A DNA stretch of 64,000 nucleotides, taken from contig JARHVA010008355.1 of the NCBI GenBank assembly GCA_037957365.1, forward strand, positions 207,501-271,500. The letters run 5' to 3'. Under the pieces are notes generated by a model. That model searched no databases, was not told where the DNA came from, and worked only from the letters and a program-made list of their open reading frames with translations. The stretch comes from Torreya grandis. Taxonomy: Eukaryota; Streptophyta; Pinopsida; Cupressales; Taxaceae. A program made the translations under genes and the position numbers. This document shows positions 12,527 to 23,290 of this stretch, in pieces. The stretch's first letter is position 1; every line of letters begins with the position of its first letter.

Positions 12527-13870
12527 AAACCAACGTTGTCCTCAATGTTGAAAAATTATGGATGTTGTTGCAAAAAAATTCACCTTCCCAAGTTGCATCT
12601 TCACTACTCAGGTTCTTCCACTTGATCAGATATTCCCTGATATCTCTGGTTCTTAGCGTCTTAGTACATATTTGGAGGATATTCTCTAGTTCCAAAATGA
12701 CTTGTCCTTCATCTAGTTTTGAGAATTTTGTCTGGGCTGAAACTGTCTATCCAATGACCTTCTTCAAACATGAAACATGAAATACTAGGTGTATGCAAGA
12801 TGAATGAGGTAACCTAAGCTTATAAGCCATACTTCCAATTTTCTATAGAACCTGATAAGGGCTATAATACTTAGGATCAAGTTTGTTTTCCTCTTTCTAT
12901 TACATCAAGAACATTTGCTTATAAGGCTACAAATGTACAAATACCCAGTCACCCACCTCAAAAAATTTCTCACTACGGTGTTGATCTACTTGTTGCTTCA
13001 TCTTATTTTGTGTCAAGGCCAAATTCTCTCTCAAACTATCCAAAACCTCTTGTTGATGTTTAATGTGCTCCTCCACATTTTGAACCTTGGTTTGCAGCTT
13101 TAATGAAGAAGTGATGGAAGGTGGATGGTAACCATATAGTGCTAGAAATGGAGAAATTTTAGAAGAGGTATGGAAAGATGTGTTATACCACCATTCTACA
13201 AGTGGTAGCCATTTAACCCAATGTTCCTATTTATTTGATACAAAACAATGGAGATACCCCTCTAAACATTTGTCCACTTCTGTTTATCCGTCAGATTGGG
13301 GGTGGTAAGATGAGCTATGAGCTAGCTTAGTACCAAAATAGGAAAATAGTCCAGTCCAAAAATTACTAGTGAAAATAGGATCATGATCACTTACAATTAT
13401 TTTTGGGGTTCCATGTAATTTTAGAACTGCATCCAAAAAAATAGCTGCTACTGTACTTGCTGAAAATGGGTGTGAAAGAGCACAAAAATGGGCATATTTT
13501 GTAAGCCTATCCACAATGACTAAGATAAAATTCTTACCTTTAGAACAAGGTAACCTTGTGATGAAATTCATGGAAACCTCCTCTCAACTTTGACTAGGAA
13601 TTGATAATGGTTGTAATAGACCTGGGGTCTTAATTGTCTCACCTTTATTCGATTAGCATATCAAGTATTTTACCACAAAATTTTGTACATCTCCCTTAAG
13701 TCCTTCCCAAAATAATTCTTTCTTAATTTTGTGATATGTTTTCAAGAACCCTGAGTGTCCCCTAATTGGAGATGCATGCAAATTCACAACAATCTTATGA
13801 GTAAGCTATGAATTTTTTCACAAGTATAACCTACCCTTATAACATAGGACATTATGTTTCCATTCAAATT
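12525..13870 (-). pseudogene. Integrase with C-terminal chromodomain
   Basis: Integrase joins the cDNA to chromosomal DNA. An N-terminal zinc-binding part is visible around 13820-13660 (LHASPIRGHSGFLKTY, then a degraded Cys pair). The catalytic core at 13571-13284 has its first Asp in VIVDRLTKYAHF and its second in IIVSDHDPIF. The third residue lies just after YHPQSDG, where a Gln codon has become a stop at 13284-13286. At about 12700-12580 the C terminus has EYLIKWKNLSSEDATWE, a chromodomain core, which in related elements binds modified histones and steers insertion. Several stops and frame changes make it non-functional. Confidence 0.85.
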
Positions 13871-13928
13871 TGTCAGAGGCTAAAGTACCTTGCTAAATAT
13901 TTTGAATCAAACCCTATGTATCCTTATC

Positions 13929-15240
13929 TTACTCCCATTCTAATCTAGCTTCATCTACCCAATCTACTTGCAATATGGATATTACACAAAGTAATGCTTT
14001 TATGGATATATCTCGTCTGGATAGTGCATCTGCTACTACATTATCCTTACCTTTCTTATAGATAATTTCAAAATCATAACCCAACATTTTGGTTACCCAC
14101 TTTTGTTGTTCCTCAGATGATAATATTTTTTCCAAAAAGTATTTGAGACTATCATGATCACTTTTCACCTTAAAGTGTCTACCCATCAGATAGGGCCTCC
14201 ATTGTTTAACTGCATGAAGAATAACCATCATTTATTTCTCATAAATAGGTTTTTGTAGATTATTACCTTTGAATTGATGACTCTCAAATGCAATGGCTCT
14301 TCCTTCCTACATTAGTACCCCTCCCAATCCAAATCTAGAAGGATCGCATTCAATAGTGAATGTTTTTGAAAAGTTTGGAGTAGCCAAAACTAGAGTGGTG
14401 CACATATCTACTTTTAGTTTCTCAAATTCTTTAGTGGTGGCATCCTTCTTTAGCAATGTAGTGAACAAAGCTACTATGCTACCATAACCTTTCACAAATC
14501 TTTAGTAGTAACCTATTATTCCTAGGAACCCTCTGAGGTTTTTGAGAGTTTTTGGCATGGGCCATTCCATAATAGCTTTGATCTTCTAGGGATCAACTTT
14601 CACACCTTCATGGGAAACAATGTGACCTAGGTACTGTACCTCTTGTACTACAAAAGCACATTTGGATGACTTTGCATAAAGTTGATGCTTCTCCAAAACT
14701 ATCAACACCTGTTTCACATGTTGCAGATGTGCTTCCCATGTTTGACTATAAATAAATATGTCATCAAAGAAAACTAACACAAACTTCCTTATAAAAGTCC
14801 TAAAAATAGTGTTCGTCAAGCTTTGAAAAGTAGATGGTGAATTTGTAGGACCAAAGGGAATTACCAAAAACTCGTAATGGCCCTCATGTGTTCTAATAGT
14901 ATTTTTATGAACATCATCATCCTTGATTCTAATTTCATGGTACCTTGAGTGAAGGTATAATTTTGTGAAATAATTAGCACCATGCAACTCATCAAGTAAA
15001 TAATCAATTACAGGAATAGACAAACTTATCTTTGATGGTGTACTTGTTGAGTTCCCTATAATATAGGCACAATCTCCATGTGTCATCCTTCTTTCACACC
15101 ATGACCACTGGTGATGAATATGCACTTTGACTATGCTTGATGATCCCTGCCTCCAGCATCTCATGGACCATTTTTTCAATTTCACTCTTTTGTGCATATA
15201 GATATCTATATGGTCTGATATTTGGTTATTGACTCCCTAA
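13929..15240 (-). pseudogene. Reverse transcriptase and RNase H
   Basis: The RT part (15197-14586) shows ELHGANYFTKLYLHSRYHEI, a typical palm segment, IPFGPTNSPSTFQ, and the catalytic motif FFDDIFIYS in place of the usual YLDDILIYS; it ends with YLGHIVSHEGVKVDP. A frame change leads to the connection (14495-14307, TIECDPSRFGLGGVLM) and RNase H (14231-13929, MMVILHAVKQWRPYLMGRHF, SDHDSLKYFLE, VADALSRR). The order RT-RNase H-integrase is that of Ty3/gypsy. The product would copy the element RNA to DNA and degrade the template. It is broken by at least two frameshifts and several stops. Confidence 0.88.
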
Positions 15241-15557
15241 AAGTAGTTGAATGGTATGATCATGTTCTCTTTTTGGTGGCAATCCTTTTGGCATGGCCCC
15301 AAAAATAGATGGGTGGTCATCAAGAATCACCTGTAGATCACGTTGTGTAAATGCTTGTGTGGGTTGAACTTCTATGAAACATAATCATGCAATAATTCCC
15401 TCTACCCCTTTTTTAGTGTCTTGGTCATCTGATGTGAACTAACCATTTGTGGAGATTTTTCCTATAATCCACATAGTTAAATTTACCTACCTTCAGAATG
15501 AAAGTGCATGAATAGTTCTTGGAAGTTTAACTCAATGGTAGCCAAGGTTGTGAGCCA

Positions 15558-15830
15558 TTAGACTCCTAAAACAATGTTTATGTTACCCATGGGAATAGTA
15601 AACATATTAGAATCTAGATTATACTCACCCATAGCATGCTTAATACTATGGCTTTTGCTTAAACAATTAATTGTGCCACTACCTACAATCATGATTTGAA
15701 ATGTTGGTACTGGGTAGATGAAACAATTCAATTGAGTGGCCAACATATAGTTGATGAAGTTATATGTGCTTCTTGAATCAATCAACACTGTCACCTTCTA
15801 TTTCTTAAGGAAACCCACCACCTTAAGATT
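15558..15830 (-). pseudogene. Retropepsin-like aspartic protease
   Basis: MTVLIDSRSTYNFINYMLA at the start of the segment matches the LIDSGSTHNFI class of plant gypsy proteases, with the catalytic D-S-G changed to D-S-R. The chain continues to MFTIPMGNINIVLGV, where related proteins have a D(I/V)VLG motif. It lies between gag and RT as expected. The Gly to Arg change in the active-site triad and flanking stops indicate loss of function. Confidence 0.75.
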
Positions 15831-15875
15831 TTGTGGAGTGTTAATACCTATAAGTGCATGACAAGAGATTGTAGG

Positions 15876-16973
15876 TTAGGAATTTTTAGGTATCTCCTCT
15901 ATCTCTTTCTCATCATCATTGGAGGCATCATCTTCTTCTTCATCTTCATTGGATCCCTCAATGTAGAATAATTTCTTCTCAGCACATCTATGTCCTTTTC
16001 TCCACTTTCTTTCACAACTGAAACATAATCCTTTTGTACACTTCTCTTCAATTTGTTTTGGGGTCAATATAGTAGGTGGAAGAAATGTTGGTGTCGACAT
16101 GCTATGATCCTTGAAGTGAGTGAATGGCTTCTTCTTGTTGGCTATGAATTTTTCCTCAGCTCTATGTGCCATGATAGTAGAATCAAAAATCTTAATTGGA
16201 TTAAACATGTGTACCTCATGTTGAATGTGGTCCTTGAGTCCACCCAAAAATAGGTCATTCAAGTTCTCCTCAAAAATTGTCTCCACACGTAAAGATAGGT
16301 TCTGAAAATGATGAGTGTAATCCTTGATAGAACCACTCTATCAAAAATTTTCCAGTCGGTCGAAGTAATTCTCTATCACACTATTTCCATAGTGTAATTG
16401 AATCTCCTCTGTAAAATTTAACCAAGTGACATTGAGAGTCATCTTTTTATTTTGAGCACATAACCATCAATACCAAATGAATTAATTAGGTTCAAGATAC
16501 GAGGATGCCATGGTAACCTTCTATCCACCTAGGATTTGATGTAGATCAAAAAAATTCTCCATTTGGTTGATCCAATTCAGTGGATCTTTTCCATCAAATT
16601 TGCATATATCCACCTTTGGTAACAGGTTCCTCTGTGGCACTGTAGTTAGATTTGAAGTAGATTAGTTGGGATAACCACCCTAGTGGGCCTATGTAATAGC
16701 ATTAGCTAGATGATTTGACTAATTATTTTTCAAAACTATTATGATATCTTCCAAACTATCTTGTATGGATTTCATATTAGATTGTATGCCTTGCACCTGA
16801 CTCTGAATGCCTTGCACATTATAGTCAAGCTGGCTTATTTTATGATCTATGTTAGAGGACCCTAGTACAAAATATCTATTGCATCCCCCTTTTAACTCCA
16901 TCTCTTCCTTATTATGAGTTTTACCTAGAGTTTTAGCACCCTTTCCTCGGCCCCAAGTTTGTGGACCTACCAT
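15876..16973 (-). pseudogene. Gag with CCHC zinc knuckle
   Basis: Reading starts at Met 16973. The N-terminal 84 residues contain a heptad-like segment (QLDYNVQGIQSQVQGIQSN) suggesting a coiled coil. A retrotransposon-gag core follows in shifted frames at 16600-16290 (WINQMENFFDLHQ). The last part, 16286-15876, has FLGGLKDHIQHEV and a zinc knuckle CFSCERKWRKGHRC, then an acidic tail. Gag forms the particle and the knuckle binds RNA. Internal stops and shifts break it. Confidence 0.8.
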
Positions 16974-17349
16974 AAAAGGGCTCTACGATGTTGACCCTGA
17001 TTAACACTTTTGACCCAACTTTGATCAAGTGATTTTGGAATTATGTCAGCCTCAAATAAAAAACATACAAAAATCAAACCCTATCTAAACTTTTTTAAGC
17101 TTTTGACAAATGTAAATACCTCAAAAAAATTCTTTGAATTGTGCAATATAGAGCAATTTTATGAAAACCCCTAAAATGGAGATAACTTTTGTAAAATGGA
17201 CGTAAATGATCTAAAATTTTAATGTAAGCTTAACCTAAATATTTTTCACCTCTAGTAAAACAATTTTAGAGAAGTTCACAACCATTTTATAGATACAGCC
17301 AAATTTTTTTAAAAAATAGGGTTTCACCTACAAGATTGCCCAAATCACA

Positions 17350-17361
17350 GCTCTGATACCA
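17350..17361 (-). other. Primer binding site (initiator Met tRNA), chromovirus
   Basis: On the minus strand TGGTATCAGAGC matches the 3' end of plant initiator Met tRNA. It lies two bases inside the LTR end CA, which is the normal spacing. Confidence 0.9.
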
Positions 17362-17363
17362 CT

Positions 17364-17771
17364 TGAAAGTACCCATAGGCCAACCTCAAGTTGTAGGTTA
17401 AGACTTAATATATGTAAAAAATACTCTTAATGTAGGGAAACACCATATAATACTCCTTTAGGAAGGAATAATTCCACAATGTCTCTTCGAGGGGACAACC
17501 TCTAATATCCTCTTACAATAGAAGACTCAATGCTTACTACATATCTTTACCATGATAATCATCTCCTATATATAGACATCTATCTAACCCATGGATGGGT
17601 AACCTCCTAATCCCACTATAGGCTGACCATTACCCAATGTAATAATTCCATAAGTTACTCTATTATCCTAATATATTGTACCCATATAACTAACTAAGGG
17701 GATGTGTGCCACATGTTAGCATCTCCATCAACCCATATACATTAATATATCATATTCCTAGGTACATAACA
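17364..17771 (-). repeat. Shared central LTR
   Basis: On the plus strand it starts TGAAAGTACC and ends GGTACATAACA. From 17398 onward it is closely similar to 19716-20089, while its first 34 bases are absent there. Its left side abuts the chromovirus primer site and its right side abuts a polypurine tract of the neighbouring element, so it acts as 5' LTR for one and 3' LTR for the other. A TATA motif lies at 17565-17574 (minus strand CTATATATAGG). Confidence 0.85.
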
Positions 17772-18290
17772 TTTCTTTCCTCCTTGACATGTTTCATCCC
17801 TGAAACATAGTTAGAAACCAAATAATGAGTGTACTTCAAATCATTGCACACTTGTCTCCAATCTCGATCATCTAGCCATCCATATGTGATCTTGACAGGT
17901 GATAGCTCTCCAAGCTTGTTTCCAAATTCCATTATGCTCTTATGATTTTTTTCATGATCATAATTATACTTCTTTGGTGTCCAAGCATAATTATTCTTGT
18001 TTTTATTCCATGTACCATATTCTATTGCACTACTCTAATTCTAACCATGACCATAGTAGGTATTTTTCCATGCATAGTCATAATGATTTCTCCAATCATT
18101 CCATGTGACATAGTATTTTTTATTTGGATTCCATGTATATCCATAATGACTAGAAATTTTATATCCTGTATAGACAAAATGATTGTTGTTATGATACTTC
18201 CTCACCTGGTTCCATGATTGTTTCCTCTCATGATGATGTGGGTGTCTATATACCTCAACCTTTTCCAATACCTTGAACTTATCCACCTTT
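17750..18290 (-). pseudogene. Trp/Tyr/Asn/His-rich ORF segment after the protease
   Basis: From Met 18286 the minus strand reads an 81-residue stretch rich in His, Trp, Tyr and Asn, with short related units such as SHYGYTWNPNKKYYV and TWNDWRNHYDYAW. After one or two stops the same composition resumes (TWNKNKNNYAWTPKKYNY) and then becomes more ordinary: LGELSPVKITYGWLDDRDW at about 17917-17860 and MKHVKEERNVM, whose codons run through the polypurine tract. I do not know its function. It may be the C-terminal part of the gag-protease protein. It is not a recognisable RT or integrase. Confidence 0.5.
17772..17785 (-). other. Polypurine tract of the non-autonomous element
   Basis: Minus-strand AAGGAGGAAAGAAA directly precedes the LTR start TGTTATGTACC, as needed for plus-strand priming. 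Confidence 0.85.
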
Positions 18291-18301
18291 ACTTCTACCT
18301 C

Positions 18302-18854
18302 TTATACCTTTTCCTTCTTTGTCTCCTGAGTAGATGAAGTTTTCATTCGTAGTGTGTCTTTATCTATATCATTTGAATCTTCATCATGATCTTCATCACC
18401 GGTTTCAATCTCATCCTCATGATCTACCTGGATTTTTATTGGTGCCTTTTTCACTATGATATATTGTAAAGTGATCTTATTTTTCCTATACCAAAACTTC
18501 ATGAAATTTTTATGAACATTAATTTTCATTGTTCCCAAATTACCTAACCATGGATATCCAAGAGCTATATCCACAACATCCATATCTAAAGCATAAAAAT
18601 ATGAATGCAAAACATATTTTTCTATAATGAGATTTAGATCTACAAACATTGAATATTCTTAACATCTACTTGAACCTCTCTTTGATATTCTTTGCTTGAA
18701 CATGTAGATGCCTAGACACATTCATGTTGATGAAGTTATACTTACTAGTAGGGTTTATGGACACAACAACCCTTTTCTTTTGAATCCATCCATGAAATTT
18801 AAAAATTGACTCAGATTTCTTTGGAGATAAATTATTTGAACCCTTATCATCCAA
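18302..18854 (-). pseudogene. Degenerate aspartic-protease-like domain
   Basis: After the poly-Glu run the chain reads SIFKFHGWIQKKRVVVSINP and then TSKYNFINMNVSRHLHV. The position where retropepsins have Asp-Thr/Ser-Gly reads Asn-Pro-Thr, so catalysis is doubtful. A stop region at about 18660 is followed by MDVVDIALGYPWLGNLGTM, the usual downstream D(V)VLG-PWL block of plant gypsy proteases, and an acidic tail (EDEIETGDEDHDEDSND). The role in life was probably Gag processing or simple Gag structure; the lost active-site Asp argues for the latter. Confidence 0.6.
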
Positions 18855-18930
18855 TTCTTCTTCTTCTTCTTCTTCTTCTTCTTCTTCTTCTTCTTCTTCT
18901 TCTTCTTCTTCTTCTTCTTCTTCTTCTTCT
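18855..18930. repeat. (TTC)n microsatellite encoding poly-Glu
   Basis: About 25 TTC units on the plus strand; the minus strand reads GAA, so in the gag-protease frame they give a run of glutamate. Imperfect units continue to about 18973. Confidence 0.97.
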
Positions 18931-19205
18931 ATTTCTTCTTCTTATTTTTTTGCTTCTTCTTCTACTACTTCTTCTTTTTTAGCTTCTTGTTTTATAGCCC
19001 AATGATCTATAAAGATATGTTCCATTTCTTTCCATGAAGAAAACATTTCTATACAACTCAACTGGTCAAACTAATGTAGTGCAAACCCAAACAAAAAAGG
19101 AAGTAATTTTCTTTGCCCAAAATATTTTTAAAAATGATTCTCCAAAAGGAGCCACCATTCTCTAGCATCAACATCATCTTCCCCTAAATTTTTTTGAAAC
19201 TCCAT
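18855..19205 (-). pseudogene. Gag-like N-terminal part
   Basis: Reading starts at Met 19205 (MEFQKNLGEDDVDAREWWLL) and continues with one internal stop to KYFGQRKLLPFLFGFALH, MFSSWKEMEHIFIDHWAIKQ and into the poly-Glu run. The DAREWWLLLENHF and later W..ME.IFIDHW pattern resembles the core of plant retrotransposon gag, where a short helical domain precedes a linker. It is much shorter than the usual gag. No zinc knuckle was found. Confidence 0.5.
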
Positions 19206-19230
19206 GATCCATAAACAATTAGGGTTCATG

Positions 19231-19665
19231 AAACCCTAAAATATCAATAACTCATACAAAACTGATCCAAAAAGTCCCAACCTTTTACTATAGCTTCCTC
19301 TTATGATATTGTAACCTCAGTCAAAATTTTGTGAAACAATGTCACAAATTTTGATTTATAGAATGAATATATGAAAAACCATAAAATCATAACAATTCAC
19401 TCAAAATAACTCCAAAAGTTCTTAAATTTTTACTGTGGTTCTCTTATGTCTTCTTATAGCTCCATTAAAAATTTTGAATAAAAATTCCTTATACTTCAGA
19501 AGATATAGTGAAATTAGTATAAACCCTAAAATAGCATTAACTCTCTCAAAACTAATAAAAAAACCTATATTTTTTTATTGTGACTTATTTTAAATATTAT
19601 CCATATCCAATAAAAAAATTGTGGAAAAATTCACAACCAATAAAAAGTTATTGCCGATTCAAAAA
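19231..19665. repeat. Three 145-base tandem repeats in the leader
   Basis: Units start at 19231, 19376 and 19521, each with AAACC(C/A)TAAAAT near the front, a T-rich middle with TTTTTACT(A/G)TG-like text and an AAAATTTTG segment. They diverge strongly but keep the exact period. They lie between the primer site and the start of gag of the non-autonomous element. Confidence 0.7.
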
Positions 19666-19701
19666 ACTAGGGTTTCACTCCACACAATTGCCCAAATCGA
19701 A

Positions 19702-19713
19702 GCTCTGATACCA
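19702..19713 (-). other. Primer binding site (initiator Met tRNA), non-autonomous element
   Basis: Minus-strand TGGTATCAGAGC, identical to the chromovirus site, immediately inside the LTR at 19716. The following leader bases (GATTTGGGCAAT, then AAACCCTA) are also shared with the chromovirus. Confidence 0.9.
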
Positions 19714-19715
19714 CT

Positions 19716-20089
19716 ATTAAGATTTAATATATGCAGAAATACCCTTAAGCTAGGGAAACACCATATAATACTACTTTAGGAAGGAATAACTCCACAATGT
19801 CTCTTTGAGGGGACAACCTCCAATATCCTCTTACAATAGAAGACTTAATGCTTACTTCATATCTTTACCATGATAATCATCTCCTAAATATAGACATCTA
19901 TATAACCCATGGATGGGTAACCTCCTAATCCCACTATAGGCTGCCCATTACCCAATGTACTAATTCCATATGTTACTCTATTATCCTAATATATTGTACC
20001 CATATAACTAACTAATGGGATGTGTGCCACATGTCAGCATCTCCATCAACCCATATACATTAATATATCATATGCCTAGGTACATAAAA
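19716..20089 (-). repeat. 5' LTR of the non-autonomous element
   Basis: Closely similar to 17398-17771 over its whole length (CACCATATAATACT, GGAAGGAATAA, CCCATGGATGGGTAACCTCC, and so on). The outer end reads TACATAAAA where its partner has TACATAACA. The TATA motif seen in the partner is damaged here (CTAAATATAG). Confidence 0.88.
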
Positions 20090-21520
20090 ATTAAACATGA
20101 CTACACTCTTGATCATTGTATGAATTTCACGTGAAACCTTGGGTACTAAGCTTTGCAATTAAGGTGATTTCCATGACAACTGAGAGGTGAAGACATCATA
20201 TATACTTCTACTTGGAACCACTATAGGAAGGGAAAACTTCTACAATTAATGAACATGCTTGTACCTCCATTACTATAATCAACCTACAACTTGAGATGTT
20301 TAGATCATCCACTCACCTCCAAACATAAAAAAAAATATGTAAACTAATAGATAAGGATGTCTACCTCTTATAAAATTACTTTCATCAAATGGATTGTATG
20401 GACTAGCTCAAACAAGAAGAAAACTTGTAGGGTGTGGGGATTAGCTTGAGAAAAGAGAAAATTAACTTCTTAGAATTGGTTTGTAAACAATGGGAAACCA
20501 ATATTTGAAATCCTACCATGAAATGGAAGTGGACTAAGTTTACTAACACACACAAGAGCATTTGACCTAAAACCTCTCCTATTGGTCATACCATGAGAAA
20601 ATTTGTTAACCATTTTTGTATGCTAAGAAGAGTGATGAGGAAATGAAATGGTTTTCAATCCTTTTTTAGACTTCCAAATTAGATAAAATGCCAATGTAAT
20701 TTCAAATAAGTTGAATATTCCTTTTATAAGCTTTCCACACATGCCACACTCCTTTATAGGCTATATAACTGTTAAAATCCTCCCTTTTTCAATCATTTTC
20801 TTGATTTTAACATAGTACCTATAATATTTTAGCTAAAACTGACATACCTAACAAGGATCTAACATGTATGATGTTGAAATATTGTTTGGAGCATTTTTGT
20901 ACCAAGCAAAACCATACAACCTTCATTAATGACTCAAATATGGCCCTTAAGTGACATGAAATGATTTAGGACTTGATTTGACTATGACCGAGACTAATAA
21001 CATATTAAATGATATTAAAGAAGACCATGACACACCCTATTATGCCTTATAAGACCCATATACCAATTTTTGCACTATACGATGTTGATATATTTTTACT
21101 TGTGGTCAAAATAGTCAATAGTAACATGATCTAAGTTTTATTTACTAATGAACAATATAACAATTAAGTATATTAATATAAATAAGTATTTTAGTTATTT
21201 GTATGAATTTTATTAATAAAAATTATCATGTTATTATCTATTTTCTCACTACCATATTGATCTAATTCTTCCTTTCACTACAACACATATTTAGGTGATA
21301 ATTATTATGAATTTTAACTTTCAATAAAATTTTCTTTACTATCAATTTATAGGTTATAAAGTAATGGTTTAATATGTATATGGTTATTCATTTATGATTT
21401 TTTCATCATTGGTAACATATTTTCTATGATATAGGAAATTTTGTGGGCTATTTCATGAGTATCTATTCCATAATATAAATGTTCAACCATTCTATGATAT
21501 AAGAAATTTTATGGGCTAGA
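20090..21520 (-). repeat. Long dispersed repeat, copy C (LTR-like part)
   Basis: Closely similar to 25480-26900 (copy D) and 29950-31340 (copy B): TTGATCATTGTATGA, GGTGTGGGGATTAGC, CCTCTCCTATTGGTCATACC, CACACTCCTTTATAGG, GGTCAAAATAGTCAA and others in the same order. Its first 220 bases repeat what also stands at 12152-12367, left of the composite element. The inner end breaks off near 21520 after a small local duplication. It is non-coding. Confidence 0.8.
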
Positions 21521-22899
21521 GGTGGTATGCTTGTTATGCCAATGACCAATAGTCTATTCCTATCAATTGGGATATGGAGTGACCTATATACAAATATTAC
21601 ATTGAATTTTCCTTTTAAACCACACCAAACAATAAGGAAAGACACACAAAATAAGACACACCAAAAGAAACAAACATGTGTTCTCGAGAATAGTTATAAA
21701 ACACACACACACACACAACTAAAAGAAAGACACACACCTAAAATAATATTTAAAAGACCTAAAATTTTGAGCTGCAATGCATCTTACCATGCTTTAAAAA
21801 AGGTCAAATATGTCTCTTCTTTCATCTTTGTCACTCCATGAAATCAACTTGTCATGTCAAACATGCTTGTCATAAAACTCTTGACAATGTAGAGGGTGAA
21901 ATGGCTTATGATCCTTATGTCTTCTCATGCCTACAAATGGAATAATTTGGAATTTCATGAATACTTTATCTTGCCTTAAAAATACCTATTTTGGATTTTC
22001 AATTTGATTAATCTTTGTCACATCTAATTGTTTCTCTTCAAACTATAGTTTAGGAGTGATGATAGCTACCTCAACCTTTCCATCCTCTTTATCATGATAC
22101 ACTTGATGTTTGGAAGAATCAAGTTGGTTTTCATTTTGTTCCATCATAGTTGAGATTAGTTAATCATTAGGCTAAGGTCTTGACTTCTCTTCAAGCATAA
22201 CCAAATCTAATGGTATCACTTTGACATTCACCTCCATGTTTAGTCAGTCATTCTCTCTCATGCTTGATGAGAAACTCAACAAATTGCTCATTAGTCTCAT
22301 TAACAAGCTCATCAAATATGCAATTATTTGGAGGAGAATAAGTCTTATAAAATTGATGAAATTCTTGACATATGGCATTGAACATTTACCATAAGTCATC
22401 CTCCTCCTTATGAATGTCATCTTCAAGGCATACTTCATCAAGTGCAAGCAGAGTTACATGGTTATTATCATCATGGTACTCTATCATTCTCTTCAATCTA
22501 TCATCATCATATACATGGATCAAATAATTAAATCCAACATATTTTGAAAGAGAATTCTCAACACTTACCTCAATTTACTTAAATTATCCTTCAAGGATTT
22601 TATAGGTGCCATGGTCAGTTTGCTCAAAGTATGTATATGAATCATGTTCATAAGCATCTACACCATACTCATTTAGAAATAAGTCATGTATAACTTTAAT
22701 ATTTAAAAATCACCATCATCTAAAATAGACTATTTTTTCTCATTTATGATACAATTTGAGTTGGAGCTTGCTTATACATAAGGCTCAATGTGGAACCTAA
22801 CAAGTTGTTAAGTCCTTATGGTCACTTTTGTTTTATATCTCGTCTTAAAGGAAAACAAAGACCAATTATTTAAGAGGTAGCCTATTATCTTACTTATGA
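21521..22899 (-). pseudogene. Unassigned region downstream of the protease
   Basis: Between copy C and the protease the minus strand holds a stretch of plausible protein at about 22450-22230 (acidic, with EVCLEDDIHKEEDD and CIFDELVNETNEQFVEFL in one frame, broken by a stop). In autonomous relatives RT would follow the protease, but I find none of its motifs. The rest of the stretch, including an AC-rich tract at 21700-21738, shows nothing recognisable. Confidence 0.35.
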
Positions 22900-23050
22900 A
22901 ATCTCTTTAAAGATATATTGGAAAATGAGCAGGCAAGTCAACAATAATAATATCTTGAAGGATGGGGAAACTAGGAGAATCATGCAATAGAACCATCAAC
23001 CATTTGATCAATCCTAGTCACTTTGTAGGTGTACCATCTAACTATATCAC

Positions 23051-23290
23051 TCATTTGTTATGTGGTTCATACTTTAGGCCCAATTTATCAGCTAAAACTT
23101 TGGGCATCACTGATGTAGAGGATTCACTATCAACTATACAGTTATGAACTAGTTTTTTTCCCACCATGAGAGTGAGGTAGAAAGGTGGAGGATTCTCAGA
23201 CTTAGTAGATGGTTCCAAAATGTTGTTAAGGGAACTAGTTATATCTACATGACCATGACCATTTATTGATGGTGAAGGACTAACATGCAT
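23051..23290 (-). pseudogene. Aspartic protease domain
   Basis: ENPPPFYLTLMVGKKLVHNC is followed by IVDSESSTSVMPKVLADKLG. This is a retropepsin active-site region in which D-S-G has become D-S-E. The same arrangement, with intact D-S-G, is found at 41.78 kb on the plus strand (PPFYLSLIVSDCLIYNCMVD). The segment ends at KYEP, near the conserved position before the flap. Flanking frames are broken. Confidence 0.75.

Larger units (their letters stand above)
12368..17771 (-). mobile_element. Ty3/gypsy chromovirus, decayed
   Basis: The minus-strand order is 5' LTR (17364-17771), Met-tRNA primer site (17350-17361), gag (16973-15876), protease (about 15830-15558), RT and RNase H (15240-13929), integrase with chromodomain (13870-12525), polypurine tract (12515-12526) and a short 3' LTR (12368-12512). 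The chromodomain places it among plant chromoviruses. The two LTRs differ greatly in length: only the outer U5-like end (GGTT(G/A)GCCTATGG on the minus strand) is clearly shared. No matching target-site duplication flanks it. The 5' LTR also serves as the 3' LTR of the element to the right. Confidence 0.85.
17398..20089 (-). mobile_element. Non-autonomous gag-protease LTR element
   Basis: LTRs 17398-17771 (3') and 19716-20089 (5') of about 374 bases enclose only 1.94 kb. The inside holds a primer site (19702-19713), a leader with three 145-base repeats, a short gag-like part, a poly-Glu run, a degenerate protease, a Trp/Tyr/Asn/His-rich segment and a polypurine tract (17772-17785). There is no RT, RNase H or integrase, so it must have used enzymes of another element. 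Its primer site and nearby leader resemble those of the adjoining chromovirus. This fits the class known as terminal-repeat retrotransposons with a gag domain (TR-GAG). Confidence 0.75.

Noticed and set aside
17899..18217. Plus-strand open frames with His/Ser/Ile-rich products
   Set aside because: They mirror the minus-strand W/Y/N/H-rich segment, which lies in the orientation of the surrounding element.
12152..20305. The 220-base flank repeat as a target-site duplication
   Set aside because: Ty3/gypsy insertions duplicate about 5 bases; the repeated text is part of the host repeat family found also at 25.5 and 29.95 kb.
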